Part shown: positions 43,471-51,107 of the stretch, piece after piece
How the letters are laid out: each line of letters begins with the position of its first letter
Numbering within the stretch: the first letter of the stretch is position 1
DNA from: Christensenella massiliensis
GTDB lineage: Bacteria; Bacillota; Clostridia; Christensenellales; Christensenellaceae
Assembly: GCA_900155415.1 (NCBI GenBank)
Contig: LT700187.1
Location: 1,054,001-1,118,000 of the forward strand
Length of the DNA stretch: 64,000 nt
Direction: 5' to 3'
Notes under the pieces: model-generated
Database searches by the model: none
What the model saw: the letters and a program-made list of their open reading frames with translations, nothing else
What the model was told of the DNA's origin: nothing
Translations under genes and position numbers: made by a program

Positions 43471-45213
43471 ATGATGGACCTGCTTCAAAGTAAAAATTAT
43501 ATCCTGTTCGACGGCGCGATGGGGACCTATCTTGCGGAACGCTATGCAGGCGGCGTCGGACGGTGTGAAGAAAACAACCTCAAGCATCCGGAACGCGTGG
43601 TGCAGGCGCACCGGGATTATATCGCGGCGGGTGCGGACGCGGTCAAGACGAATACGTTCGGCGCGAACACGCTCGCGTTGGGCGCGGATATGGAAACGGT
43701 GCTGCGTGTGGTGGACGCAGGCTGCGCCTGCGCGCGGGAAGCGGCGGGAAAAGATACGCTCATTTTTGCGAGCATGGGGCCTATTCTGTATGATGAGCAG
43801 GAGCGGTGCGATGCGGAGCGTGAAAAGATCATAGACCGTTTTCTCGAAAACGGGGTCACAGGCTTCCTGCTCGAAACCTTTGCGGAAGCGGACGTGCTGG
43901 TGCGCGCCGCGCGGTATATCCGGAAGCATTGCCGGGAAGCGTATGTCATCGCGGAATGCACGGTCGCGCCGGATGGATATACGCAGAGCGGTATCTCTGC
44001 GCAGAGCATTATAGACGCCATGAAAGACGCGGAGGAGATCAACGCGTATGGCTTCAACTGTACGTGCGGGCCGATGCACATGGCGCATATCGCGGAAACG
44101 ACGGAATTTTATGGGAAAACAGTCTCTATTATGCCGAATGCGGGCTATCCGACGATAGAGGCGGGACGCACCGTGTTCAAGAGCGCGCCGGATTATTTTG
44201 CGGAACAGCTGAAACGGAGCTTCCTTGCCGGGGCGCGTATCCTCGGCGGCTGCTGCGGCACTACGCCGGAGCACATCAGAGCGGCGAAAGAGGCGCTGAA
44301 CGCAAACGAAGCCCCTGCCAAGCCAAAAGGGCCGGAAGCGCCGCGCATGGCGCGCAGAAAGGAGGCGGCGCCCGCGCTCTGCGGAAAGCCGGTCGCAGTA
44401 GAGCTCGATTCCCCGCTGGACGCGGACGGAAGCTTTTTTGTGCATGCGGCACAGGAGCTCCGCGCAGCAGGCGCGGATTATATCACGATAGCGGACTGCC
44501 CCATCGGCCGCGCGCGCGCGGACAGCAGCATGCTTGCCGCTATGCTCAAAAACCAGTATGGAATAGAAGCCATTCCGCACCTTACCTGCCGCGACAGGAA
44601 CCTCAACGCGTCGAAAGCCCTGCTGCTCGGATTATCTATGCAGGACATACGGAACGTGCTCGTCGTGACGGGCGACCCGATCCCAAACAACCGCCGGGGC
44701 GAGATCAAAAGCGTGTTCCAGTTCAATTCCGTGCTGTATGCGGACTTCATCCGCGACCTCAACCGCACAACGTTTGCGGAAAGGCCGTTCCGCATCATGG
44801 GGGCGCTGAACGTGAATGCCAAGAATTTTGAAGCGGAGCTGAAAAAAGCGCAGAAAAAAGAAGCGGCGGGCGTTACCTGCTTTCTTACCCAGCCGATTTA
44901 TGACCGCCGGGCTGCGGAGAATCTTGCACAGGCGAAGAAAACGCTTTCTTCCGCCCTGTGGGCGGGGGTCATGCCGGTGGTGAGTTATAAAAACGCCTGT
45001 TTTATCAATAACGAGCTTGCCGGGATCGAGATCCCGGCAGACGTGTGCGAGCGGTTCCGGAATGCAGATCGGGAGCAGGCGGCAGATATTGCCGTGGAAA
45101 CGACGCTCGGCGCCGCAGAACTGATAAAGGATATCGCAGACGGTTACTATATCGTCACACCGCTCCGGCGCGCGGATATCGTGTGCCGCATCATAAAGGA
45201 GTTGAAAGTATGA
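43471..45213 (+). CDS. Homocysteine S-methyltransferase / methylene-THF reductase (YitJ type)
   Basis: 580 residues, two domains. The N-terminal S-methyltransferase barrel (about 1-285) has FDGAMGTYL, zinc Cys in FNCTCGP and the GGCCGTTP pair. The C-terminal MTHFR domain (about 310-575) has ITIADCPIGRARADS, HLTCRDRN and VTGDP, with FLTQPIYD. It methylates homocysteine and reduces 5,10-methylene-THF. Start is at 43471 or the next ATG at 43474 (AAAGGAG). Its stop overlaps the next start (ATGA), so the two are coupled. Confidence 0.93.
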   Translation: MMDLLQSKNYILFDGAMGTYLAERYAGGVGRCEENNLKHPERVVQAHRDYIAAGADAVKTNTFGANTLALGADMETVLRVVDAGCACAREAAGKDTLIFASMGPILYDEQERCDAEREKIIDRFLENGVTGFLLETFAEADVLVRAARYIRKHCREAYVIAECTVAPDGYTQSGISAQSIIDAMKDAEEINAYGFNCTCGPMHMAHIAETTEFYGKTVSIMPNAGYPTIEAGRTVFKSAPDYFAEQLKRSFLAGARILGGCCGTTPEHIRAAKEALNANEAPAKPKGPEAPRMARRKEAAPALCGKPVAVELDSPLDADGSFFVHAAQELRAAGADYITIADCPIGRARADSSMLAAMLKNQYGIEAIPHLTCRDRNLNASKALLLGLSMQDIRNVLVVTGDPIPNNRRGEIKSVFQFNSVLYADFIRDLNRTTFAERPFRIMGALNVNAKNFEAELKKAQKKEAAGVTCFLTQPIYDRRAAENLAQAKKTLSSALWAGVMPVVSYKNACFINNELAGIEIPADVCERFRNADREQAADIAVETTLGAAELIKDIADGYYIVTPLRRADIVCRIIKELKV

Positions 45214-46007
45214 TCATTATTGGAGAAAAGCTCAACAGCTCTATCCCGTCCACCCTCAAGGGGCTGAATGAAAAAAACGAAGCGTTCGTAACGGAGCTTG
45301 CAGGGCGGCAGGCCGCCGCCGGGGCGCACTATCTCGATCTCAATACAGGCATGTGCGAAAATGAGAGCGAAATGCTCGTATGGGCGGCGGAGCTTGTACG
45401 GAAGGCTGCTCCGGGCTGTGCCATCATGGCGGATTCCACTGATCCGCGGGCGCTCCGGCGCCTGTTTGAAAGCATGGAGCTTCCGGGCGCGGTCATCAAT
45501 TCGGTCACGCTCGAGGAAGAACGGCTCGCCGGCGTGCTCCCTCTCGTGCAGGAATTCAAAACAGGCGTCGTGGGTATGCCGGTGGGCGAGGGCGGGATCC
45601 CTAAAACAGCGGAGCAGCGTGTGGAAAATGCCCGCAGGCTGATCGGTATCCTGCGGGAAAACGGCAGTACGGATGCGGATATCTATATCGATATCGTGGT
45701 AGAGGCCGCTGCGACCGGGTGGGATGCGCCCGCTGCGGCGCTTGAGGCCGCCCGCTTGCTGCGTGAGGAATTTCCGGACGTGCATCTCCTTGCGGGGCTG
45801 TCCAACATTTCTTTCGGACTTCCCAAAAGAAGCGTGATCAATCAGGCTTTTCTTGCCTGCGCCCTTGTCTGCGGCGTGGACGCCGCCATCATGGATATCA
45901 CGAGCCCGGCCATGAAGCTGCACCTGCGCGCGGCGGAGATGCTGCTCGGGCAGGACGAATACTGCGCGGGCTATCTCGAAGCGTTCCGGGAAACGGAAAA
46001 CGGGTGA
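45210..46007 (+). CDS. Methyltetrahydrofolate-binding (pterin-binding) methyltransferase
   Basis: 265 residues from the ATG at 45210. It starts MIIIGEKLNSS, with DLNTG, MADSTDP, INSVTLEEERL, TGVVGMPVGEGGIPKT and LAGLSNISFGLPKR. These match the pterin-binding barrel of MetH and the methyl-THF:corrinoid methyltransferases (MtgA/AcsE-like). A corrinoid protein or B12 domain is not in the operon, so the acceptor must be encoded elsewhere. It overlaps the preceding gene by 4 bases. Confidence 0.9.
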   Translation: MIIIGEKLNSSIPSTLKGLNEKNEAFVTELAGRQAAAGAHYLDLNTGMCENESEMLVWAAELVRKAAPGCAIMADSTDPRALRRLFESMELPGAVINSVTLEEERLAGVLPLVQEFKTGVVGMPVGEGGIPKTAEQRVENARRLIGILRENGSTDADIYIDIVVEAAATGWDAPAAALEAARLLREEFPDVHLLAGLSNISFGLPKRSVINQAFLACALVCGVDAAIMDITSPAMKLHLRAAEMLLGQDEYCAGYLEAFRETENG

Positions 46008-46038
46008 GCGTTTTTTCAAAAACAGGGGGGGAAATAAA

Positions 46039-46383
46039 ATGAAAAAGTGTAGGATCACGGTGCTCAAAAAGACTCTTGACGAGGAATTGGCGCGCGAATA
46101 CGGCGCGGAGGGGCTCACGGCCTGCCCGATGCTGCGGACAGGACAGGTGTTTTATGCCGATTACGCAAAGCCGGAGGGCTTTTGCGACGAAGCGTGGAAA
46201 GCGGTCTATCAGTATGTGTTCGCGCTCTCTCACGGCGCGGGCGGCGGGCTTTTTTATTACGGAGACTGGATCAGGAAGCCGGGCGTCGCCATTTGCAGCT
46301 GCAACGACGGCCTGCGGCCCGTGATCTTCAAGATCGAGGCGACGGACGAGGAATCGGAGATCGGTTACGAGCCGGTTGAATAA
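46039..46383 (+). CDS. TIGR04076-family protein
   Basis: 114 residues. VKxT-like start (CRITVLKKTLDEELAREYG), C-P-M-LRTGQVFYADYAKPEGFCDEAW, and C-terminal CSCNDGLRPVIFKIEA fit TIGR04076. Conserved Cys (about 29, 49, 86, 88) suggest metal or redox function. Members often sit beside B12- or folate-dependent methyltransferase genes, as here; the role is unknown. GGGGGGA lies upstream of the ATG, 31 bases after the methyltransferase gene. Confidence 0.8.
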   Translation: MKKCRITVLKKTLDEELAREYGAEGLTACPMLRTGQVFYADYAKPEGFCDEAWKAVYQYVFALSHGAGGGLFYYGDWIRKPGVAICSCNDGLRPVIFKIEATDEESEIGYEPVE

Positions 46384-46390
46384 GCTGTGC

Positions 46391-46780
46391 TCATCTCATA
46401 TTGCCAATGTGCCGCTGGTAGCGCTTGGGGATATTGATGCCCACGAGGAAGCCGAGGGATTCCAGCGTATGGGCAATGACGCTGAAGCCGTCCTTATAAA
46501 ATGCCGCGATGCGTCTTTGCTGATCTGCGATCCCCTTGTAGTCGGGCGGGCAGGCGAACGTCCAATCCGCGCCGGAATCGTCTAATACGATGCGGAAATA
46601 TTGATCGATATCCCGGCTGTCCCTGCCAATGTTCATAAGCAATATATGATGCTCGACACTGTCGTCGACCGGGCTGATGATCGTTTCGCTCCCGTCAAAT
46701 GAGATGAGGACCAAGAGAGGCTCCTTATTTTTGATCGCGTCGGCGGCTTTCTGCTCCGACGGATAATAGACGATAGACAT
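46391..46780 (-). CDS. Unknown small cytosolic protein
   Basis: 129 residues with GCAGGAG before the ATG. It starts MSIVYYPSEQKAADAIKNKEP and has an Asp-rich middle (ISPVDDSVEHHILL, GRDSRDIDQYFRIVLDDSGADW). No membrane segment or known motif. It overlaps no other gene and ends 8 bases from the convergent TIGR04076 gene. Good codon structure supports it being real, but no family is recognised. Confidence 0.6.
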   Translation of the reverse strand: MSIVYYPSEQKAADAIKNKEPLLVLISFDGSETIISPVDDSVEHHILLMNIGRDSRDIDQYFRIVLDDSGADWTFACPPDYKGIADQQRRIAAFYKDGFSVIAHTLESLGFLVGINIPKRYQRHIGNMR

Positions 46781-46904
46781 AGCATTCTCCTGCTTTCCTG
46801 CGTTTTTCTCATTATACCATTGCCGCGCAGGATAGAAAAGCTTTTCATGGAGCGTCCCGCGAACGGAGACAAATGAAGTTTACAAAATATTAACGCTGTG
46901 GGTG

Positions 46905-46944
46905 GCCCGATTCAGCGGCATTCTGTTGAATCCGGGCTTTTTTT
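46905..46944 (+). terminator. Intrinsic terminator upstream of the phosphoesterase operon
   Basis: GCCCGATTCA / TGAATCCGGGC hairpin with one bulge, then seven T. It overlaps the -35 box of the next promoter and would block read-through into the operon. Confidence 0.7.
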
Positions 46945-46954
46945 ATACTATAAT
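46926..46954 (+). promoter_or_regulatory. Promoter of the phosphoesterase-lysA-sortase-pfkB operon
   Basis: TTGAAT, 17 bases, TATAAT. Confidence 0.7.
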
Positions 46955-46981
46955 TGAACTCTAAAGATAAAGGAGCTGCGG

Positions 46982-47755
46982 ATGTTCAATAACAATACGG
47001 TAGAGATCACGTCATACGGGATCCTGAGCGACAAAGTAAAAAACGGGATCGTAGTGGCCCACCTTTCCGATCTCCATGAAAAGGAATTCGGGCCGGAGAA
47101 CGCTCAGCTATTCGAAAAGGTAGAGGCGCTTGCGCCCGATCTTATCGCCGTTACGGGCGATATGGTAGCGCATGAAAATCAAAAAGAGGTAGACGAAGGA
47201 TATACGCGGCGGTTCGCGCATAGCTTAAGGCGGATCGCGCCCGTCTATTTCGTAACGGGAAACCATGAGCGCAATTTTGACGGGCGTGTCGAAGCGATCA
47301 TGGAGGAAGAGGGCGTGCGCGTCCTGCACAGCGGAGATATGGTCTGCGCAGCGGTAGGAGAGAGCAGGCTCAATATTTCGGGCATGGACGACGTTTCGTT
47401 TGAGGACACGAACGTTTCGCAGGCAGTGGGCGTGTTCCGGGAGAGGCGCAGGGGCTTCAATCTGTTTCTCGCCCACCGGCCGGAATATTATCCGCTCTAT
47501 CTGCACAAAAACATCGACCTCGTGCTTACCGGCCATACCCACGCCGGGCAGATACGCTTTCCGAAGATCGGAACATTCGCCATGAACGGACAGGGCTTCC
47601 TGCCGAAATATGTGCAGGGTGAGTTTACGGACGGAGCGACGACGATGATCATCAGCCGCGGCCTCGGGGCGAGCGGCTATCCGAAAATCAGGATCAATAA
47701 TCCGCCGGAGCTGGTCGCGGTCTATATAGAGCCGGAGCCGGAGGATATGCAATAA
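46982..47755 (+). CDS. YkuE/YaeI-type metallophosphoesterase
   Basis: 257 residues. Calcineurin-like motifs HLSDLHEKEFG, AVTGDMV, VTGNHERN and LTGHTHAGQIRFP give a complete binuclear metal site. No signal peptide, so it is cytosolic or peripheral. Relatives hydrolyse lipid-linked or cyclic phosphates; the substrate is not known. GGAG lies before the ATG. First gene of an operon with lysA. Confidence 0.87.
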   Translation: MFNNNTVEITSYGILSDKVKNGIVVAHLSDLHEKEFGPENAQLFEKVEALAPDLIAVTGDMVAHENQKEVDEGYTRRFAHSLRRIAPVYFVTGNHERNFDGRVEAIMEEEGVRVLHSGDMVCAAVGESRLNISGMDDVSFEDTNVSQAVGVFRERRRGFNLFLAHRPEYYPLYLHKNIDLVLTGHTHAGQIRFPKIGTFAMNGQGFLPKYVQGEFTDGATTMIISRGLGASGYPKIRINNPPELVAVYIEPEPEDMQ

Positions 47756-47778
47756 GTTTTCAGGAAGAGGGATACAGT

Positions 47779-49035
47779 ATGGAAAAGAAACCGTTTGTCA
47801 CAAAGGAAAAACTGGAGGAGATCGCGGCGAAATACCCCACGCCCTTCCACCTGTATGATGAAAAGGGGATACGGGAAAACGCGCGCCGGATGAACAAGGC
47901 GTTTTCATGGAATAAGGGCTTCCGCGAATATTTTGCGGTCAAGGCGACGCCCAATCCCGTGCTCATGAAGCTTCTGAAAGAGGAAGGCTGCGGCGTCGAC
48001 TGCTCATCCTATACCGAGCTCATGCTTTCGGACGCGTGCGGCTTCCATGGGCACGACATCATGTTTTCATCCAACGATACCCCGCCGGAGGATTTCAGGC
48101 TGGCCAAGCAGCTCGGCGTCATCATCAATCTCGACGACCTGACGCATGTGGATTTTTTAAATGAAGTCGCGGGCATACCGGAAACGATCTGCTGCCGTTA
48201 TAATCCCGGCGGCGTGTTCAAGACCGCGAACGGCATCATGGATAATCCGGGCGACGCCAAGTATGGCATGACCTACGACCAAATGGAGGAGGCATACCGG
48301 AAGCTGATGAAGCTCGGAGCAAAGCGCTTCGGTATCCATGCGTTCCTCGCAAGCAATACGCAGACAGACGAATATTATCCGGAGCTTGCACGCATTTTGT
48401 TTCAGCTCGCGGTCAGGCTGCGGGACGAAACGGGCGCGGATATCCGCTTTGTCAATCTTTCGGGCGGCGTGGGTATTCCTTATACGCCGGAGGGCGAGCC
48501 AGTCGATATCCTCAAGGTAGGAGAGGGCGTGCGAAAAGCGTTCGAGGAGGTGCTCGTTCCCGCGGGAATGGAAAACGTGGCGATCTTCACAGAGCTCGGC
48601 CGTTTCATGCTCGGGCCGTACGGCTGCCTCGTGACACGCGCGGTGCACGAAAAGCATACCTATAAGGATTATATCGGTGTGGATGCGTGCGCGGCGAACC
48701 TCATGCGCCCGGCCATGTATGGGGCCTACCATCATATCACGGTCATGGGAAAGGAAAATGCGCCCTGCGACCATAAATACGACGTGACGGGAGGCCTGTG
48801 CGAAAACAACGACAAATTTGCCATCGACCGTATGCTTCCCAAAATAGATATCGGAGACCTGCTTGTGCTCCACGATACGGGGGCGCACGGTTTTTCGATG
48901 GGCTATAACTATAATGGAAAGCTGAGAAGCGCAGAAATTCTGCTGAAAGAAGACGGAAGCTTCGAGCTGATCCGCCGGGCGGAAACGCCTGCGGACTATT
49001 TTGCGACGCTCGATTTTCTGCATCTGTTCGGCTAA
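47779..49035 (+). CDS. lysA: Diaminopimelate decarboxylase
   Basis: 418 residues. A fold III PLP enzyme making lysine from meso-DAP. The PLP Lys is K55 (YFAVKATPNP); also SSNDTPPEDF, HAFLASNT, ELGRFMLGP and GGLCENNDKFA. The last block replaces the usual CESGD by CENND, and the enzyme is of the subgroup with a modified active-site loop. A carboxynorspermidine or other decarboxylase cannot be fully excluded. It follows the phosphoesterase gene after 23 bases. Confidence 0.87.
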   Translation: MEKKPFVTKEKLEEIAAKYPTPFHLYDEKGIRENARRMNKAFSWNKGFREYFAVKATPNPVLMKLLKEEGCGVDCSSYTELMLSDACGFHGHDIMFSSNDTPPEDFRLAKQLGVIINLDDLTHVDFLNEVAGIPETICCRYNPGGVFKTANGIMDNPGDAKYGMTYDQMEEAYRKLMKLGAKRFGIHAFLASNTQTDEYYPELARILFQLAVRLRDETGADIRFVNLSGGVGIPYTPEGEPVDILKVGEGVRKAFEEVLVPAGMENVAIFTELGRFMLGPYGCLVTRAVHEKHTYKDYIGVDACAANLMRPAMYGAYHHITVMGKENAPCDHKYDVTGGLCENNDKFAIDRMLPKIDIGDLLVLHDTGAHGFSMGYNYNGKLRSAEILLKEDGSFELIRRAETPADYFATLDFLHLFG

Positions 49036-49065
49036 AGCGGAACAAAAAACAAAGGGAGAAACGGA

Positions 49066-49896
49066 ATGGACCGGAACCGGCTTGGAGGAAATGAAAACGG
49101 CAGAGCGGAACGCGCAGAGGCTGGAGAAAAGCCGCAAGCGGCACAGGCCGCGCCGCGGAAAAAAGGCGCTGTCCTGTCATGGGTCATTATTGCGGCGGCG
49201 GCCGTGGTGCTCGTTTTTGCGCTCGTCAACATCATTGGCATCAAAAGCGAGGATATGGCAAACGAACAGACCTATGAGCATCTGAAGATCGTGGCGCAGG
49301 GAACGGCCGAAGAGACCGCCCCGGCGGACCCGCGCGACAGAAAGATCGATTTCGCCGCGCTTGCAGAGGTCAACGAGGATATCATAGCTTGGCTCTATAT
49401 TCCAAATACGAAGATCGATTATCCGGTCGTGCAGGGGGAAGACAACGACTATTACCTCACACGGGGCGCGAGTAAGGAGGAAAACCGTGCGGGCGCGGTC
49501 TTTCTCGATTACCGCAGCAGCGCAGACCTCTCGGACCCCAACACGCTCATCTACGGGCACCGTATGAACGACGGCTCCATGTTTGCGGATCTGCACCAAT
49601 ATGAGGATGAAAACTTCTTCCGTGAGAACCGCAATATCTATTTATATCTTCCGGACGGAACGGTAAATGTATATGACATTTTCGGGGCAGGCGTCGTCGG
49701 CGACAGCGACGAGGCTTATACCATTTCCTTTGCGGACGACGAGGCCTTTCAGGACTATTTGACCAAGATGAAAAACCGGTCGGCTGCATCCTTCGATATG
49801 GAGCTTTCGCCGCAGGACAGGATCATCACGCTGTCTACCTGTGTGCGCGGAGAGGATACGAGCCGCTATATCGTGCAGGCAAAATTGGAGCAATAG
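49066..49896 (+). CDS. srtB: Class B sortase
   Basis: 276 residues. Polar N-terminus, one membrane anchor (about 34-58, LSWVIIAAAAVVLVFALV), then the sortase fold: H165 (YGHRMNDGSMF), C259 (TLSTC) and R267 (DTSRYIV) form the catalytic triad. It cleaves sorting signals and links proteins to the wall. No substrate with a sorting motif is in the window. Placed between lysA and the PfkB kinase in one operon (30 and 18 base gaps). Confidence 0.93.
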   Translation: MDRNRLGGNENGRAERAEAGEKPQAAQAAPRKKGAVLSWVIIAAAAVVLVFALVNIIGIKSEDMANEQTYEHLKIVAQGTAEETAPADPRDRKIDFAALAEVNEDIIAWLYIPNTKIDYPVVQGEDNDYYLTRGASKEENRAGAVFLDYRSSADLSDPNTLIYGHRMNDGSMFADLHQYEDENFFRENRNIYLYLPDGTVNVYDIFGAGVVGDSDEAYTISFADDEAFQDYLTKMKNRSAASFDMELSPQDRIITLSTCVRGEDTSRYIVQAKLEQ

Positions 49897-49914
49897 AAAG
49901 CAGGAGAATTTCTG

Positions 49915-50826
49915 ATGATTTATACGGTAACCTTTAATCCGGCGCTCGACTACATCATGTATATGGACGGCCTGCGGGAGGGCGAGGTCAACCGTGTGCG
50001 CGCGTCTAAAATTTTGTGCGGCGGCAAGGGCGTCAATGTGTCGTGGGTGCTGCATAATCTGGGTGTGGAAAGCGTCGCGCTCGGTTTTATCGCCGGATTT
50101 ACGGGAGAAGAGATCGACCGCCTGCTGCGGGCGCATGGATGCAAGACGGATTTTGTCCGTCTCCCGGAGGGGCTTTCGCGCATCAACGTGAAGCTCGTTG
50201 CGGATAGGGAAAGCGACCTCAACGCGCCCGGACCGCAGGTGCAGAACATAGAGCCCTTTTTGGAAAAGCTCGACGGACTGACGGGGAAAGACACGCTGGT
50301 GCTCGCAGGCAGCCTGCCCGCCGAACTGCCGCGGGATACGTACGAACGGGTGCTCGCGTGTGCGGGAAAGGCAAGGTGTGTGGTCGATACGACGGGAGAG
50401 GCCCTGCGCGCCGTGCTGAAATACCGCCCGTTCCTCATCAAGCCCAATCATCATGAGCTGGGGGAATTGTTTGGAAAGGCGCTTGAGAGAACAGAAGAGA
50501 TCGCGGCCTGTGCCCGAAAGCTACAGGAGGAGGGCGCGCGCAATGTCCTCGTCTCTATGGCGGGCGCGGGTGCGCTCATGGCGGGAGAGGACGGAAAAAT
50601 TTACCGCTGCGCCGCGCCGAAAGGAACGGTGCGCGGCTCTACAGGAGCGGGCGACTCTATGGTCGCGGGCTTCCTCGCGGGCTATCAGGAAAGCGGAAGC
50701 CTTTCTCATGCGTTCCGCATGGGCGTTGCTGCGGGAAGCGCGAGCGCGTTTTCAGAGGAGCTTGCAACGCGGGGCGAGGTGGATGCGCTTCTGGGAACGC
50801 TCAGAGATATCACGGCCGAATCATAA
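49915..50826 (+). CDS. 1-phosphofructokinase / tagatose-6-phosphate kinase (PfkB family)
   Basis: 303 residues. TVTFNPALDYIMYMDG at the N-terminus, GGKGVNVSWVL, KPNHHELGELFG, and the C-terminal GSTGAGDSMVAGF with catalytic D247. These fit FruK/LacC. No fructose PTS gene is adjacent, so the substrate could also be another sugar phosphate. AGGAG lies upstream. Last gene of the phosphoesterase-lysA-sortase operon. Confidence 0.88.
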   Translation: MIYTVTFNPALDYIMYMDGLREGEVNRVRASKILCGGKGVNVSWVLHNLGVESVALGFIAGFTGEEIDRLLRAHGCKTDFVRLPEGLSRINVKLVADRESDLNAPGPQVQNIEPFLEKLDGLTGKDTLVLAGSLPAELPRDTYERVLACAGKARCVVDTTGEALRAVLKYRPFLIKPNHHELGELFGKALERTEEIAACARKLQEEGARNVLVSMAGAGALMAGEDGKIYRCAAPKGTVRGSTGAGDSMVAGFLAGYQESGSLSHAFRMGVAAGSASAFSEELATRGEVDALLGTLRDITAES

Positions 50827-50967
50827 GCTTTGTACTCAGGCAGCTTCTGTAAATAAAGCGGCGGGGCTTTACGATAGCTCCACCGTTTCTTTTTTGACTT
50901 TATAAAAATTTTTTCAGGATAGATAAAACTTTTTTCGTTCTCCGCTTGTCTTAGGTATGAAAGCGAG

Positions 50968-51102
50968 GTGAGCGGGCTGAAAAAAGGAGGCTTCATCCAA
51001 TGGCTGGTCCGCCTGATCAGGCGGGATATGGAGGGCTTCCGGGAGGATACGGAAGCAAAACGGAGCATTTACGATTTAGTCAGAAAGAGATCGAAGAGGT
51101 GA
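50968..51102 (+). CDS. Possible small basic protein before the sigma factor
   Basis: 44 residues from a GTG at 50968 to a TGA that overlaps the sigma gene's ribosome binding site. The peptide (GFIQWLVRLIRR, then MEGFREDTEAKRSIYDLV, then RKRSKR) is amphipathic and basic. It competes with the reading of the strong AAGGAGG at 50984 as the site of an upstream sigma start at 51000. Possibly a translational leader. Not confirmed. Confidence 0.35.
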   Translation: MSGLKKGGFIQWLVRLIRRDMEGFREDTEAKRSIYDLVRKRSKR

Positions 51103-51107
51103 AGAAG

